Source: Desulfogranum marinum (GTDB lineage: Bacteria > Desulfobacterota > Desulfobulbia > Desulfobulbales > Desulfobulbaceae). From it: a stretch of DNA of 56,328 nucleotides. Below, piece after piece: positions 26,105 through 36,283 of this stretch; position 1 is the stretch's first letter; every line of letters begins with the position of its first letter. The notes beneath the pieces are model-generated. The model ran no database searches. It was not told where the DNA came from and worked only from the letters and a program-made list of their open reading frames with translations. The DNA lies in NCBI RefSeq assembly GCF_016918565.1, contig NZ_JAFFQD010000036.1, positions 1 to 56,328 on the forward strand, read 5' to 3'. The position numbers and the translations under genes were made by a program.

Positions 26105-26148
26105 AAAGCGTTTTATTCTCCGTACAAGACTGAAGAATAAAACGCTTT
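26105..26148 (-). terminator. Terminator of the groES-groEL operon
   Basis: Perfect 15-bp inverted repeat AAAGCGTTTTATTCT / AGAATAAAACGCTTT with a 14-base loop; the minus-strand arm ends in TTTTATTTG. It lies about 30 bases past the groEL stop codon. Confidence 0.85.
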
Positions 26149-26178
26149 GGTACTTCTAAAAACCTTGCGGGGAAGGGC

Positions 26179-27840
<1,662 letters not shown>

Positions 27841-27869
27841 CTAGGGTTACAATAATAACTGTGAGTTGT

Positions 27870-28160
27870 TTAGGCTTCTACTACGCCAAGAATGTCATCT
27901 TCGCGCATGATCAGGAAGTCTTCACCATCAAGCTTGACATCGGTGCCGCCGTATTTGGAAAAGAGCACACGATCGCCAACAGCAACATCCATGGCAACAC
28001 GCTCACCAGCGTCACTGAGTTTACCTGGACCGACAGCTACGATTTCACCTTCAGCAGGCTTTTCTTTAGCAGAGTCTGGAATGATGATTCCACCAGCGGT
28101 TTTCTCTTCTTCTTCCAGTCTTTTGACCAGAATACGATCATTCAATGGACGAATTTTCAT
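27870..28160 (-). CDS. groS: Co-chaperonin GroES (96 aa)
   Basis: Heptameric lid of the GroEL chamber. The sequence begins [21 protein letters not shown] and contains the mobile loop with [13 protein letters not shown] and the conserved [12 protein letters not shown]. Length is normal. AGGAGGAG precedes the ATG by five bases. First gene of the groESL operon. Confidence 0.98.
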   Translation of the reverse strand: MKIRPLNDRILVKRLEEEEKTAGGIIIPDSAKEKPAEGEIVAVGPGKLSDAGERVAMDVAVGDRVLFSKYGGTDVKLDGEDFLIMREDDILGVVEA

Positions 28161-28406
28161 TAATACTCCTCCTGTTACTGAGTTATTTTGTATTGTAAAA
28201 TGAAAGCTTAAAAATGCGCCATACCTAACGACACATCTTGCGCTGTTATGTGTATAGGACTAAAACGCAGCTCCTGATTTCAAACTGCGCCATACATTAG
28301 TGATGGTTTTTGAAAAATCAAGGGGATAAGGGCGGAAAAAAATATCCGCCCAACATGTTGAAATTATGGATAAAGGCAGGTGGCGTGTGGTTGGTCTTGT
28401 TTTTTT
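28161..28406 (-). promoter_or_regulatory. groESL control region with a 10-bp direct repeat
   Basis: No CIRCE element (TTAGCACTC-N9-GAGTGCTAA) is present. On the plus strand TGCGCCATAC occurs at 28215-28224 and again at 28286-28295, 71 bases apart. The minus strand contains TTTGAAA followed about 18 bases later by TCCTATAC, roughly like a heat-shock sigma or sigma-70 promoter. The direct repeat is a candidate operator. All of this is by eye. Confidence 0.35.
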
Positions 28407-29492
28407 TTAGCTTACCGGGACTACCCATCCGTGGTTGTCTTCCTGCTCACCAAACTGGATGGCTTGCAACTCGTTGTACAGCTTTTGTGCCACAGGACCG
28501 GTGTTGCCACCGTTAATTGTAAACTCTTTTTCTCGATAACAAAATTCTCCCACTGGAGCAATAACGGCTGCTGTCCCGGTACCGAAACTTTCCTGAAGCG
28601 ATCCATCTTCACAGGCTTTGACGATTTCGTCGATGGAAATCCGTCTTTCCTCCACTTGCATTCCCCAGTCTTCAGCCAGCTGAAGCACTGAATCGCGCGT
28701 TATTCCAGGAAGAATCGAACCTTTGAGTGGTGGAGTGATGAGCACATTGTCAATCACGAAAAAAATATTGGAAGTGCCGACTTCTTCAATGTATTTTCGT
28801 TGTTTGGCATCAAGCCACAGAACCTGAGTGTACCCTTTCTTTTGTGCTCCTATTTGCGCTTTGAGGCTGGCCGCATAGTTTCCGGCTGTTTTGGCATCAC
28901 CCACACCTCCCGGTACTGCCCGGATATATTCGTCTTCGATGTAGATTTTGGTGGGATTAAAGCCTTCTGAATAATAAGCACCAACTGGGCAGTTAATGAT
29001 GAAAAATTGGTATTCTTCAGCCGCGCGCAGGCCAAGCATTGGCTCGGTTGCAATCATGGTGGGGCGAATATAGAGGGTTGCTCCCTTTGCGTGAGGGACC
29101 CATTCTTTGTCAAGATAGATAAGAGCACGGAGCGCTTGGAGTACTCTTTCGGCAGGGAAGCGTGGCATGCACATCCTTATGGCGGACTTGTTCATTCGTG
29201 CAAAATTATCCTGGGGCCGGAAGAGTAAGATTCGGTTATCTTTGGTGCGGTATGCCTTGAGTCCTTCAAAGATGGCCTGGCCGTAATGCAGAACCATGGC
29301 CGCCGGATCCAGTTGGAGTTGCTGGAAAGGGTGTATCTTTGCTTCGTGCCAACCCTGTTGTCTGTTCCAATGCATGGAAAACATATGGTCGGTAAAGAAA
29401 TTGCCAAACCCCAGGTTGTTTTGATCCGGTTTGGTTTTTAATTGATCTTCGGGTACTTTTTGTACCGCTATTTCAATATCATTGTTTATCAT
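28407..29492 (-). CDS. ilvE: Branched-chain amino acid aminotransferase (361 aa)
   Basis: Fold-IV PLP aminotransferase for the last step of leucine, isoleucine and valine synthesis or the first of their breakdown. The PLP lysine is in GDAKTAGNYAASLKAQ. Other family blocks are LHYGQAIFEGLKAYR near residue 65 and EVGTSNIFFVI, with the late GTGTAAVIAPV block. The length and blocks fit the longer BCAT type (IlvE group II). The start at 29492 is chosen because AGAGGAC lies seven bases upstream; an upstream start at 29558 has no such site. The gene lies upstream of groESL on the same strand and is probably separately transcribed. Confidence 0.92.
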   Translation of the reverse strand: MINNDIEIAVQKVPEDQLKTKPDQNNLGFGNFFTDHMFSMHWNRQQGWHEAKIHPFQQLQLDPAAMVLHYGQAIFEGLKAYRTKDNRILLFRPQDNFARMNKSAIRMCMPRFPAERVLQALRALIYLDKEWVPHAKGATLYIRPTMIATEPMLGLRAAEEYQFFIINCPVGAYYSEGFNPTKIYIEDEYIRAVPGGVGDAKTAGNYAASLKAQIGAQKKGYTQVLWLDAKQRKYIEEVGTSNIFFVIDNVLITPPLKGSILPGITRDSVLQLAEDWGMQVEERRISIDEIVKACEDGSLQESFGTGTAAVIAPVGEFCYREKEFTINGGNTGPVAQKLYNELQAIQFGEQEDNHGWVVPVS

Positions 29493-29589
29493 TGTGTCCT
29501 CTTCTAAATTGCCATTCGTATCCGGTTTCGTAGAGTGTACGATGAGATAACCTAGCATTAATTTGAGCCATGCTTTATTGTCTTCCCTT

Positions 29590-30849
29590 ATGGTACGTAA
29601 GAAATCGAATAAAAAAAATGTTGTTGTAGAAAAGCCTGGTGCCCCCGATATCGGGCAGGAGCACAGAGTGCTAACTCCTGTTCAAGCCAAATTTTTTACT
29701 GTAATTTTTCTGCTGTCTACCCTTATGCTCGGCTGGGTTCTCTGGCCGTTTGGTCAGTTTTTAATCCTTGCATTTTTGTTGGCCGGTATCTTTCGGCCAA
29801 TCTATACTTGGCTCAGCAGGTGGGTGTCATCATGGATGGCCTCCTGCATGACATGTGGGCTTATAACGCTGATCGTTTTTATTCCGCTCACATTCTGCGT
29901 TGGTGCACTTTCCTCGGAAGCGTTGAACCTGTATCACCTCGGCAAGGACAGTAATGTACTGCTCAAACTGCCGCAAGTCATCCAAAATAATACATGGGTG
30001 CAGCAGGTTCAAGAGATCCTTGTCGGCTATGGTGTCAACTTCGAACCGCCTGACATTACGGAGCTTGTCTCTAATATCAGTAAAACCGTGGGCATGTTTA
30101 TTTACAATAAGGCGTCTGCATGGGCTGCCAATGTGATGAGTTTTGCCTGGCAGTTTTGCATTTTGATTCTGGTTGTCTTTTTCCTGTTGATTGAAATGGA
30201 TAAGCTGATTGCTTTCCTGACCAAACTCTCACCGCTGCCTGATGATCAGAACCGATTGTTGATGCACAAATTTATGGAGATAGCAGGAGTCATTCTGGTG
30301 GGGAATGGATTAAGCGGACTGTTTCAGGGTACTCTGGGAGGAATTTTCTTTTCTCTGCTTGGGTTAAAATCACCTGTCCTGTGGGGGGCGGTGATGGCAG
30401 TGGTTGCCTTTTTGCCTATTTTCGGCATCGGGCTTGTGCTGGTGCCGACAGCCGTCATTTTACTGCTCAATGGGTTAACGGCCAAAGCCCTGATTACTCT
30501 CTTGTTTTATGTGGTGTTGTCTTTTTCTGTAGAATATGTGGTAAAACCGAAATTTGTCGGCAGTCAGGTGAAAATGCATACCTTGCTTGTCTTTTTGGCG
30601 ATCATCGGCGGGATGAGTCTGTTTGGTGTACTTGGAATTATTTATGGGCCGCTGATTGTGACCGCTTTTCTGACTCTTTCTGATATGTATTTAAACGAAT
30701 ATAGCGTGGTGCTGGATAATGGGACCCCAACAACTCAGGGCAGACATGAAGGCGCGAGTGTCCCGCCAGCTGCAGGCCCTATAAGTGAGGAGCACTCTGT
30801 TGCGACTTGCAACGAGGGGAATAGCTCCATGAAGGACCATTCGACCTGA
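29590..30849 (+). CDS. AI-2E family / PerM-like transporter (about 419 aa)
   Basis: Inner-membrane protein of the AI-2 exporter/PerM superfamily, with about eight membrane helices. Recognisable blocks are FFLLIEMDKLIAFL in the middle, GLFQGTLGGIFFSLLGLKSPVLWGAVMAVVAFLPIFG and the late GGMSLFGVLGIIYGPLI. The substrate differs between members (autoinducer-2, Na+/H+ or unknown). The ATG at 29590 is used, although a TTG at 29563 is also open; neither has a clear ribosome site. The C-terminal 60 residues are a hydrophilic tail. It is divergent from ilvE. Confidence 0.8.
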   Translation: MVRKKSNKKNVVVEKPGAPDIGQEHRVLTPVQAKFFTVIFLLSTLMLGWVLWPFGQFLILAFLLAGIFRPIYTWLSRWVSSWMASCMTCGLITLIVFIPLTFCVGALSSEALNLYHLGKDSNVLLKLPQVIQNNTWVQQVQEILVGYGVNFEPPDITELVSNISKTVGMFIYNKASAWAANVMSFAWQFCILILVVFFLLIEMDKLIAFLTKLSPLPDDQNRLLMHKFMEIAGVILVGNGLSGLFQGTLGGIFFSLLGLKSPVLWGAVMAVVAFLPIFGIGLVLVPTAVILLLNGLTAKALITLLFYVVLSFSVEYVVKPKFVGSQVKMHTLLVFLAIIGGMSLFGVLGIIYGPLIVTAFLTLSDMYLNEYSVVLDNGTPTTQGRHEGASVPPAAGPISEEHSVATCNEGNSSMKDHST

Positions 30850-30861
30850 TCGCATCTTTGC

Positions 30862-31260
30862 CTATTGGACGTGAAATGATGAGCACGGCTGTTTCTGCCG
30901 GAGTTGTTTGTTGGTCGGTCCTTCTGAAAACCTCAGCCTGATACCTTCCAGGTTGACTGTTTCTTCCAGAAATTGTCGTTTTTTTGTTTCGCCGGTATAG
31001 AGGACGGTTGTGAGTGGTTTTATTTCGTGTTGGTCAACATTTTCCTGAAGGATCTGGATAAGCTTATAAATTTTATACAGTGAATAGTTCTCAAGCAGTC
31101 GAGTTGATCGTAAATCAATAACAAGACACTGGCAGGAAGGGTCCGCCAGTTCTGCTTTTCCGGTACGGAAAAGAGCATCAGCCTGATCGTGATCGATTTC
31201 TTGGGCTGCTCGTATCTCGACTGTTCCGTTATCCGATCTTCGTATTTCTATATTTTTCAT
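30862..31260 (-). CDS. STAS-like domain protein (132 aa)
   Basis: Small cytoplasmic protein, convergent with the AI-2E gene. The first half reads like a STAS/SpoIIAA-type fold: opening strand IEIRRSDNGTVEIRAAQE, then CLVIDLRSTRLLENYSLYKIYKLIQIL, where DLRST resembles the end of the central strand of anti-anti-sigma domains. The second half continues as a strand and helix pattern to about 110. A regulatory or scaffold role is possible. No partner kinase or sigma factor is nearby, so the assignment is tentative. Confidence 0.5.
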   Translation of the reverse strand: MKNIEIRRSDNGTVEIRAAQEIDHDQADALFRTGKAELADPSCQCLVIDLRSTRLLENYSLYKIYKLIQILQENVDQHEIKPLTTVLYTGETKKRQFLEETVNLEGIRLRFSEGPTNKQLRQKQPCSSFHVQ

Positions 31261-31290
31261 ATCATCTGCTCTGTGTATGAAAGGTTACCT

Positions 31291-31352
31291 TTAAGCAATA
31301 ATATTAATTAATTGAGTTTAAAGACCAAAAAGGTCATGAGAAATTTGGGTTG
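31291..31352. repeat. Family B repeat, right half only
   Basis: TTAAGCAATAATATTAATTAATTGAG... to TCATGAGAAATTTGGGTTG. It corresponds to the centre and right end of full copies at 9.2 and 25.7 kb; the left half is missing. It lies just upstream of the STAS-like gene. Confidence 0.6.
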
Positions 31353-31477
31353 TAATCCTTCTTCTGTCTTACTTGCAATGTAAAACAAAATGTCGGCGGA
31401 GGACAGTAAACTTCCGGTAAGTCTTTTTGTAACCACTCTGCGAATACCTGAAAATTGTCAATCTACCCCGTACCGTA

Positions 31478-31591
31478 GCTGTTCAGCAGTGCCCCAAATG
31501 TTCACACGCATGCCGATTAACAGATAAGCCCCGACTTCGATACATAAGTATGTTGGGCAGGCAGGTGGTGAAGAGTTGGGTGCCGGTATAG
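31478..31591. repeat. Family A repeat, diverged copy 1
   Basis: AGCTGTTCAGCAGTGCCCC at the left and GAGTTGGGTGCCGG at the right, with an inner palindromic part. It matches the copy at 44.6 kb, and the match extends further left (GTCAATCTACCCCG from 31457). This is the most diverged of the four copies and the only one not beside a stop codon. Confidence 0.6.
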
Positions 31592-31893
31592 TGCCCTTTT
31601 TTGTGAAATAGAGTCCGCTAAGATCGCTTTGGAGTAATTCCTGGGTGGAGTCTGCATTGCTCTCTGGAAGAGAATTTTTTTGACGATGTGCAACTATAGG
31701 TTGCTTATATTGTTGTTTTGTGGTTGTACTGGACATGTTTTTCGGTTATTGGTACTACCAATAACATTGGTTTTTGTTTAATTTTATTTGGACCCGCACC
31801 AGTTAATGCATACAATGAAAGGGAATATTTGGCCCTTGCTTGTATTGTTCATCCGTTCAGACGGCGCTAGGTTCAAATTTTTTGGTCATGAAT

Positions 31894-31970
31894 AGGTAAG
31901 CGAAGACTCCGGGTAAGCGAAGACTCCGGGTAAGCGAAGACTCCGGGTAAGCGAAGACTTCAGGTAAGCG
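31894..31970. repeat. 17-bp tandem repeat array
   Basis: Units of (G/A)GGTAAGCGAAGACTCC repeated four times with a partial fifth; the last full unit ends in TTC. The same motif (AGGTAAGCGAAGACTCC) occurs once inside each family C repeat at 52.66 kb and 55.2 kb, so the array looks like a local amplification of a family C fragment. Confidence 0.9.
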
Positions 31971-32159
31971 TGGAAAACCGTCGCTGTCTATATTCATTGC
32001 CGAAAGAGTGGTGAAAATGATGGTCGTTGGACTGACCTTTGTAAAAGAAAAAGGAATTGTGTGCAACCGGATACATTATCACCGTGTTGATAAGGGAACC
32101 GGGAGCATCGCTTAGAAATCGAAGGTACTTACGTAAGACACGTTACCAAGAGGCTACAA

Positions 32160-34277
32160 ATGTCGAATAATCTATACATCACAGCTGCTGAAGAGAGAAG
32201 CGGCAAATCAGCCATCGTACTTGGCGTCATGCAGATCATTCTTAAACAGGTCGGTCGTGTTGCTTTCTTCAGACCTATCATCAATGATCAAGGGTTTGGG
32301 CGCAATGACCATGACCTGGATTTGATTCTGAAATATTTCAAACTGGATATTCCCTATGAAGACAGCTATGCCTTCACTATAACCCAGGCCAGACAGTTGA
32401 TTACGTCAGGTCAGGAGGATATTCTGTTTGAGAAAATTCTCATGAAATATAAAGAACTGGAGAAAAAATACGATTTTGTCCTCTGCGAAGGGACTGATTT
32501 TCGAGGTAAGGACGCCAACTTTGAGTTTGACCTGAATGCAGATATTGCTGTCAATCTAGGTGCCTCCGTACTTGCCGTTGCCTCTGGAAGAAATAAAAGT
32601 ACCGACGATATATGTGCCTATACAGCCATTACAATCGACACGCTTGAAGAGAAAGGTGTTGAACTGGCAGGGTGCATCATTAATCGTGCTCCAGAAGGGT
32701 TTCTTGAAGAAACTGCCGGCAATATCAAATGTATGGCCCAGTTTAACCGCTCTATTCCCCTCTATGTTATTCCTGAACATAAAGCGCTTGGCAACCCGTC
32801 TGTTGAGGATGTGAAACGGTGGTTGGGGGCCGAGGTACTCTACGGTGAATCCAGTTTGCTGACGTTGGTCGACAATTACCTGGTGGCGGCAATGCAGATC
32901 GGTAATTTCCTTGATTACCTGAAGCCGGGGAGCTTGGTCATTACGCCCGGCGACCGTTCCGATATCATCATCGCCAGTTTAGCTTCCCGAATATCCAGCG
33001 CTTATCCGAACATTGCCGGCATTGTCATCACCGGTGGTATTGATCTGCGGCCCAGTGTACAGAAATTAATAGAAGGATGGACGGGGATTCCCGTTCCGGT
33101 CTTGTTTGTTGAAGCGCATACCTACGATACGGTGCAAAGTGTAAATGAGTTGTATGGGCGGATAGAGGCAAGCGATGATAAGCGAATCGCAACAGCCATG
33201 GGCTGGTTTAACAAGCATGTAGATATTCGGGAACTGGGCGAGCGGGTTGTTTCCCGGACCTCTACTCGTATTACGCCACGTATGTTTGAGTATTCGCTTG
33301 TAGAGAAGGCGTCGAATCCGCGGCAGCATATTGTACTGCCTGAAGGGCATGGCGAGCGTGTACTTCAAGCGGCTGATATTATACTTCGGCGAGGTATTGC
33401 AGATTTGACCCTGCTGGGGCGTGAAAATGAATTGAGCATTAAGGCCGCCAGCCTGGGAATCAATATTGAGGGGGCAAGAATTATTGACCCGGTTGGATCA
33501 GAATATTTCGATGAATTTGTTGAAACTTATTTTGACGCCCGCAAACACAAGGGAATCGTCCTTGATGTGGCGCGCGACCGCATGTCTGATCCCACCTATT
33601 TTGGAACCATGATGGTACATAAGGGGCTGGCCGACGGCATGGTGTCGGGGTCGATCACAACAACGGCGCAAACCATCAGGCCTGCCTTTGAGTTTGTTAA
33701 GACCAAGCCCGGCGTTTCAGTGGTTTCCTCGATTTTTATTATGTGTTTTCAAAGCAAGGTCCTAGCATTTGGAGACTGTGCCGTCGTACCGAATCCCAAT
33801 GCGCGTGAACTGGCGGAAATTGCCATTTCCTCTGCGGAAACCGCCAAGATTTTTAATATTGAACCACGGGTGGCGCTTTTGAGTTATTCAACCGGTGGCT
33901 CTGGAAGCGGGCAGGATGTTGAGAAGGTTGTCGAGGCTACTGCCATTGCCAAGCAACTCATGAAAGAGCGTGGACTCGATTATCCGTTAGAAGGGCCGTT
34001 GCAGTATGATGCTGCTTTTGACCTTGGAGTCGCCAAGCTAAAATCGCCGGATTCTGTTGTTGCCGGAAGGGCCACGGTTTTTATTTTTCCAGATCTTAAT
34101 ACCGGAAACAATACCTATAAAGCTGTGCAGCGTGCAGCCAATGCGGTTGCCATGGGGCCTGTTCTCCAAGGGTTGAACAAACCAGTTAATGATCTGTCGC
34201 GTGGTTGTTCGGCCCATGATATTGTTGATACTGTTGCTCTTACTGCTATTCAGGCTCAGGAGGCAGCAAAATCTTAA
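32160..34277 (+). CDS. pta: Phosphate acetyltransferase, long form (705 aa)
   Basis: Converts acetyl-CoA and phosphate to acetyl phosphate and CoA (reversible). The long form has an N-terminal BioD/CobB-like P-loop domain (ITAAEERSGKSAIVLG, residues 7-22), a middle DRTGG domain at about 215-330, and the catalytic PTA_PTB domain at about 385-700, including DGMVSGSITTTAQTIRPAF and SYSTGGSGSGQDVEKV. It is followed by ackA after 68 bases on the same strand. In dissimilatory sulfur metabolizers this pair works in both acetate oxidation or assimilation and ATP formation. Confidence 0.95.
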   Translation: MSNNLYITAAEERSGKSAIVLGVMQIILKQVGRVAFFRPIINDQGFGRNDHDLDLILKYFKLDIPYEDSYAFTITQARQLITSGQEDILFEKILMKYKELEKKYDFVLCEGTDFRGKDANFEFDLNADIAVNLGASVLAVASGRNKSTDDICAYTAITIDTLEEKGVELAGCIINRAPEGFLEETAGNIKCMAQFNRSIPLYVIPEHKALGNPSVEDVKRWLGAEVLYGESSLLTLVDNYLVAAMQIGNFLDYLKPGSLVITPGDRSDIIIASLASRISSAYPNIAGIVITGGIDLRPSVQKLIEGWTGIPVPVLFVEAHTYDTVQSVNELYGRIEASDDKRIATAMGWFNKHVDIRELGERVVSRTSTRITPRMFEYSLVEKASNPRQHIVLPEGHGERVLQAADIILRRGIADLTLLGRENELSIKAASLGINIEGARIIDPVGSEYFDEFVETYFDARKHKGIVLDVARDRMSDPTYFGTMMVHKGLADGMVSGSITTTAQTIRPAFEFVKTKPGVSVVSSIFIMCFQSKVLAFGDCAVVPNPNARELAEIAISSAETAKIFNIEPRVALLSYSTGGSGSGQDVEKVVEATAIAKQLMKERGLDYPLEGPLQYDAAFDLGVAKLKSPDSVVAGRATVFIFPDLNTGNNTYKAVQRAANAVAMGPVLQGLNKPVNDLSRGCSAHDIVDTVALTAIQAQEAAKS

Positions 34278-34345
34278 TGTTCTGAAACCGGACGGGCTTT
34301 TTGCATGTTCGTCGGTTATCACGATATTTATTTGTTGGAGTAGAA

Positions 34346-35554
34346 ATGAAAATACTTGTAATTAATTCAGGAAGTTCTTCGATCAAGTACCAAGTGCTTG
34401 ATATGGAATCAGAAAGCGTGCTGGCTTCCGGGCTTGTTGAGCGGATTGGGGAGCCGGTGGGCAATCTGGTGACCAAGTTTCATCCGGATACAGACCAGGA
34501 AAATAAGGTGACCCGCGAGCAGCGTATTGCAGACCATAAGCAAGGTATGCTTGCCGCAATTTCCCTGTTAACCGATAGTGAGGTCGGCGTTATTGAAGAT
34601 GCCTCTGAAATTGGCGCTGTTGGGCACCGCGTGGTACATGGGGGGGAAGATTTTCATGAGCCCACGGTTATTACTCCTGAAGTGCTGGAGGCAATTACAG
34701 CCAATATCCCACTTGCACCACTTCATAATCCGGCCAATCTGGATGGTATTACGGTTGCTATGGATATTTTTGCTGATGTTAAGCAGGTCGCTGTTTTTGA
34801 TACAGCTTTTCATCAAACCATGCCGGAGCGTGCCTATATGTATGCTCTGCCCTATGCATACTATGCAGAAGACCGCATTCGCCGCTACGGATTCCATGGT
34901 ACGTCCCATAAATTTATTGCCGCAGAGACAGCCAAGTTACTGCGTAAACCGTTGGCTGAATGTAATCTGATAACAGTCCACCTTGGCAACGGTTGTTCGA
35001 TGACAGCCATTGAAAATGGACAGAGTGTAGATACTTCTCTTGGAATGACTCCTCTGGAAGGGTTGGTCATGGGAACCAGGTCAGGTGATGTCGATCCTGC
35101 CATTCATACCTTTCTTCACCGGAACAAAGGGATGGATATAGAGGAAATTGATGCTGTACTCAACAAAGAGTCAGGCCTCAAAGGGTTGTGCGGTATGAAT
35201 GACATGCGTGACATCCATGATGCCATTGCAGAGGGCAATAAGCAGGCAAAAATAGCCCTGGATGTGCAGACCTATCGGAACAAAAAATATATAGGTGCGT
35301 ATATGGCAGTGCTTGGCAGGGTAGATGCCATTGTTTTTACCGCCGGTATTGGTGAAAATGATCCTAAGGTACGTGAATTGTCACTGCAGGGAATGGAGGT
35401 CTTCGGGATTCAGTTGGATCTGGAAGCCAATGCCCAGCGTGTTAAGCAGCCGACCTGTATCAGCAGCAAAGAGAGTACTATTCCTGTTTTTGTGATTCCT
35501 ACCAATGAGGAATTGGCCATTGCCAGAGAAACGTTGCAGGTCGTACAGGGCTAA
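34346..35554 (+). CDS. ackA: Acetate kinase (402 aa)
   Basis: Interconverts acetyl phosphate plus ADP with acetate plus ATP. Motifs: NSGSSSIKYQ near the N-terminus, GHRVVHGGE near 90, FGFHGTSHK-like YGFHGTSHKFI, and VHLGNGCSMTAIENGQSVDTSLGMTPLEGL. The start at 34346 is supported by TTGGAG before the ATG and by the conserved MKILVINSGSSS beginning; a longer reading from 34301 is rejected. It forms the pta-ackA operon. Confidence 0.97.
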   Translation: MKILVINSGSSSIKYQVLDMESESVLASGLVERIGEPVGNLVTKFHPDTDQENKVTREQRIADHKQGMLAAISLLTDSEVGVIEDASEIGAVGHRVVHGGEDFHEPTVITPEVLEAITANIPLAPLHNPANLDGITVAMDIFADVKQVAVFDTAFHQTMPERAYMYALPYAYYAEDRIRRYGFHGTSHKFIAAETAKLLRKPLAECNLITVHLGNGCSMTAIENGQSVDTSLGMTPLEGLVMGTRSGDVDPAIHTFLHRNKGMDIEEIDAVLNKESGLKGLCGMNDMRDIHDAIAEGNKQAKIALDVQTYRNKKYIGAYMAVLGRVDAIVFTAGIGENDPKVRELSLQGMEVFGIQLDLEANAQRVKQPTCISSKESTIPVFVIPTNEELAIARETLQVVQG

Positions 35555-35605
35555 TTAATCGAATTTTTTCCTACGCAGTAACACAAGATTCGCGGGGAGC
35601 TCAAG

Positions 35606-36272
35606 TTAGAAAATTCTGAACAGCTTCCAGGGCAGCAGCATGGGTACTTGCTTGCAATATGCAATATAGGGCTGTCCCAATTCCTTTTTTAATCGCCTCT
35701 CTTCCAGTATGGTCCCAATTATGAAATAGCCGGTAAGGAGCATCCTTACCGGCAGGGATACCGTTGTCAGCGTACTTGTTACCCATACTAATGCAATCCC
35801 GCCCACTGTACCAGGGGTGGCGAACATATCGTAAAATGCCGCTGTGGTGAAATTCAATTGCCCTCTGCGCTCTCCCGTCACGAAAATCTTTCCATTGTCG
35901 TAACCCAAGGAAAAAAGGCATGTCATAGGCCTGACTTCCCAAAGAAAACATCAGTGCTGCATAGCAGAGCAGGAGTATTTGCAAGATTCTCCAGGCTCCG
36001 GAAAAGGCAAAGAGTACGGTTTGTTCTTGGGCAAGGGTGTAACCAACGACCGGTGCCAGGGTTATGAGGGAAAACAGGATGTAGCACAGCCGGTAGGTTC
36101 CTGGCGAAAGTTTGCTACTCCATGTATACAGCTTGTTTTGCACCGTTGGATGGATGAGCAGGCTATGCAGCAGGCACCAGAAGGCCCAGAGGAGAATTGT
36201 GATAAGCATGCCCTTGCCGTCCCTGGTGCGCGTGTGTAGAGGTTGTTTCGGTGGTGCAATGTTCTGCACCAC
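35606..36272 (-). pseudogene. NnrU/ICMT-like membrane protein, frameshifted
   Basis: Two overlapping frames encode one protein of the NnrU/isoprenylcysteine methyltransferase-like (MddA-type) membrane family. The first frame runs to GILRYVRHPWYSG and then loses homology; the second frame continues with GGIALVWVTSTLTT... to the stop at 35606, containing the family end block EERRLKKELGQPYIAYCKQVPMLLP. Removing one G from the GGG run at 35802-35804 joins them. This is either a real inactivation or a homopolymer sequence error. Start could be 36272 or the ATG at 36209. It lies 11 bases after the octaheme gene on the same strand. Confidence 0.75.
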
Positions 36273-36283
36273 CGGAGAAGCGT

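Larger units (their letters stand above)
31353..32159. other. Repeat-rich intergenic region upstream of pta
   Basis: About 800 bases with a diverged family A repeat (31478-31591) and a 17-bp tandem array (31894-31970). Two open frames on the minus strand (31458-31736 and 31857-32066) overlap these repeats and are not called. The pta promoter should lie in the last 150 bases. I see no classical ribosome site before the pta ATG. Confidence 0.5.

Noticed and set aside
31458-31736. 92-residue minus-strand frame
   Set aside because: Its C-terminal half is the translation of a family A repeat and the rest has low-complexity composition.
31894-31970. CRISPR array
   Set aside because: Repeats are directly tandem with no spacers, and no cas genes are present.
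31857-32066. 69-residue minus-strand frame
   Set aside because: It mostly translates the 17-bp tandem array, whose period is not a codon multiple, so the apparent protein is accidental.
35606-35926. Independent 106-residue minus-strand gene
   Set aside because: It is the C-terminal half of the frameshifted NnrU/ICMT-like gene and has no start context of its own.
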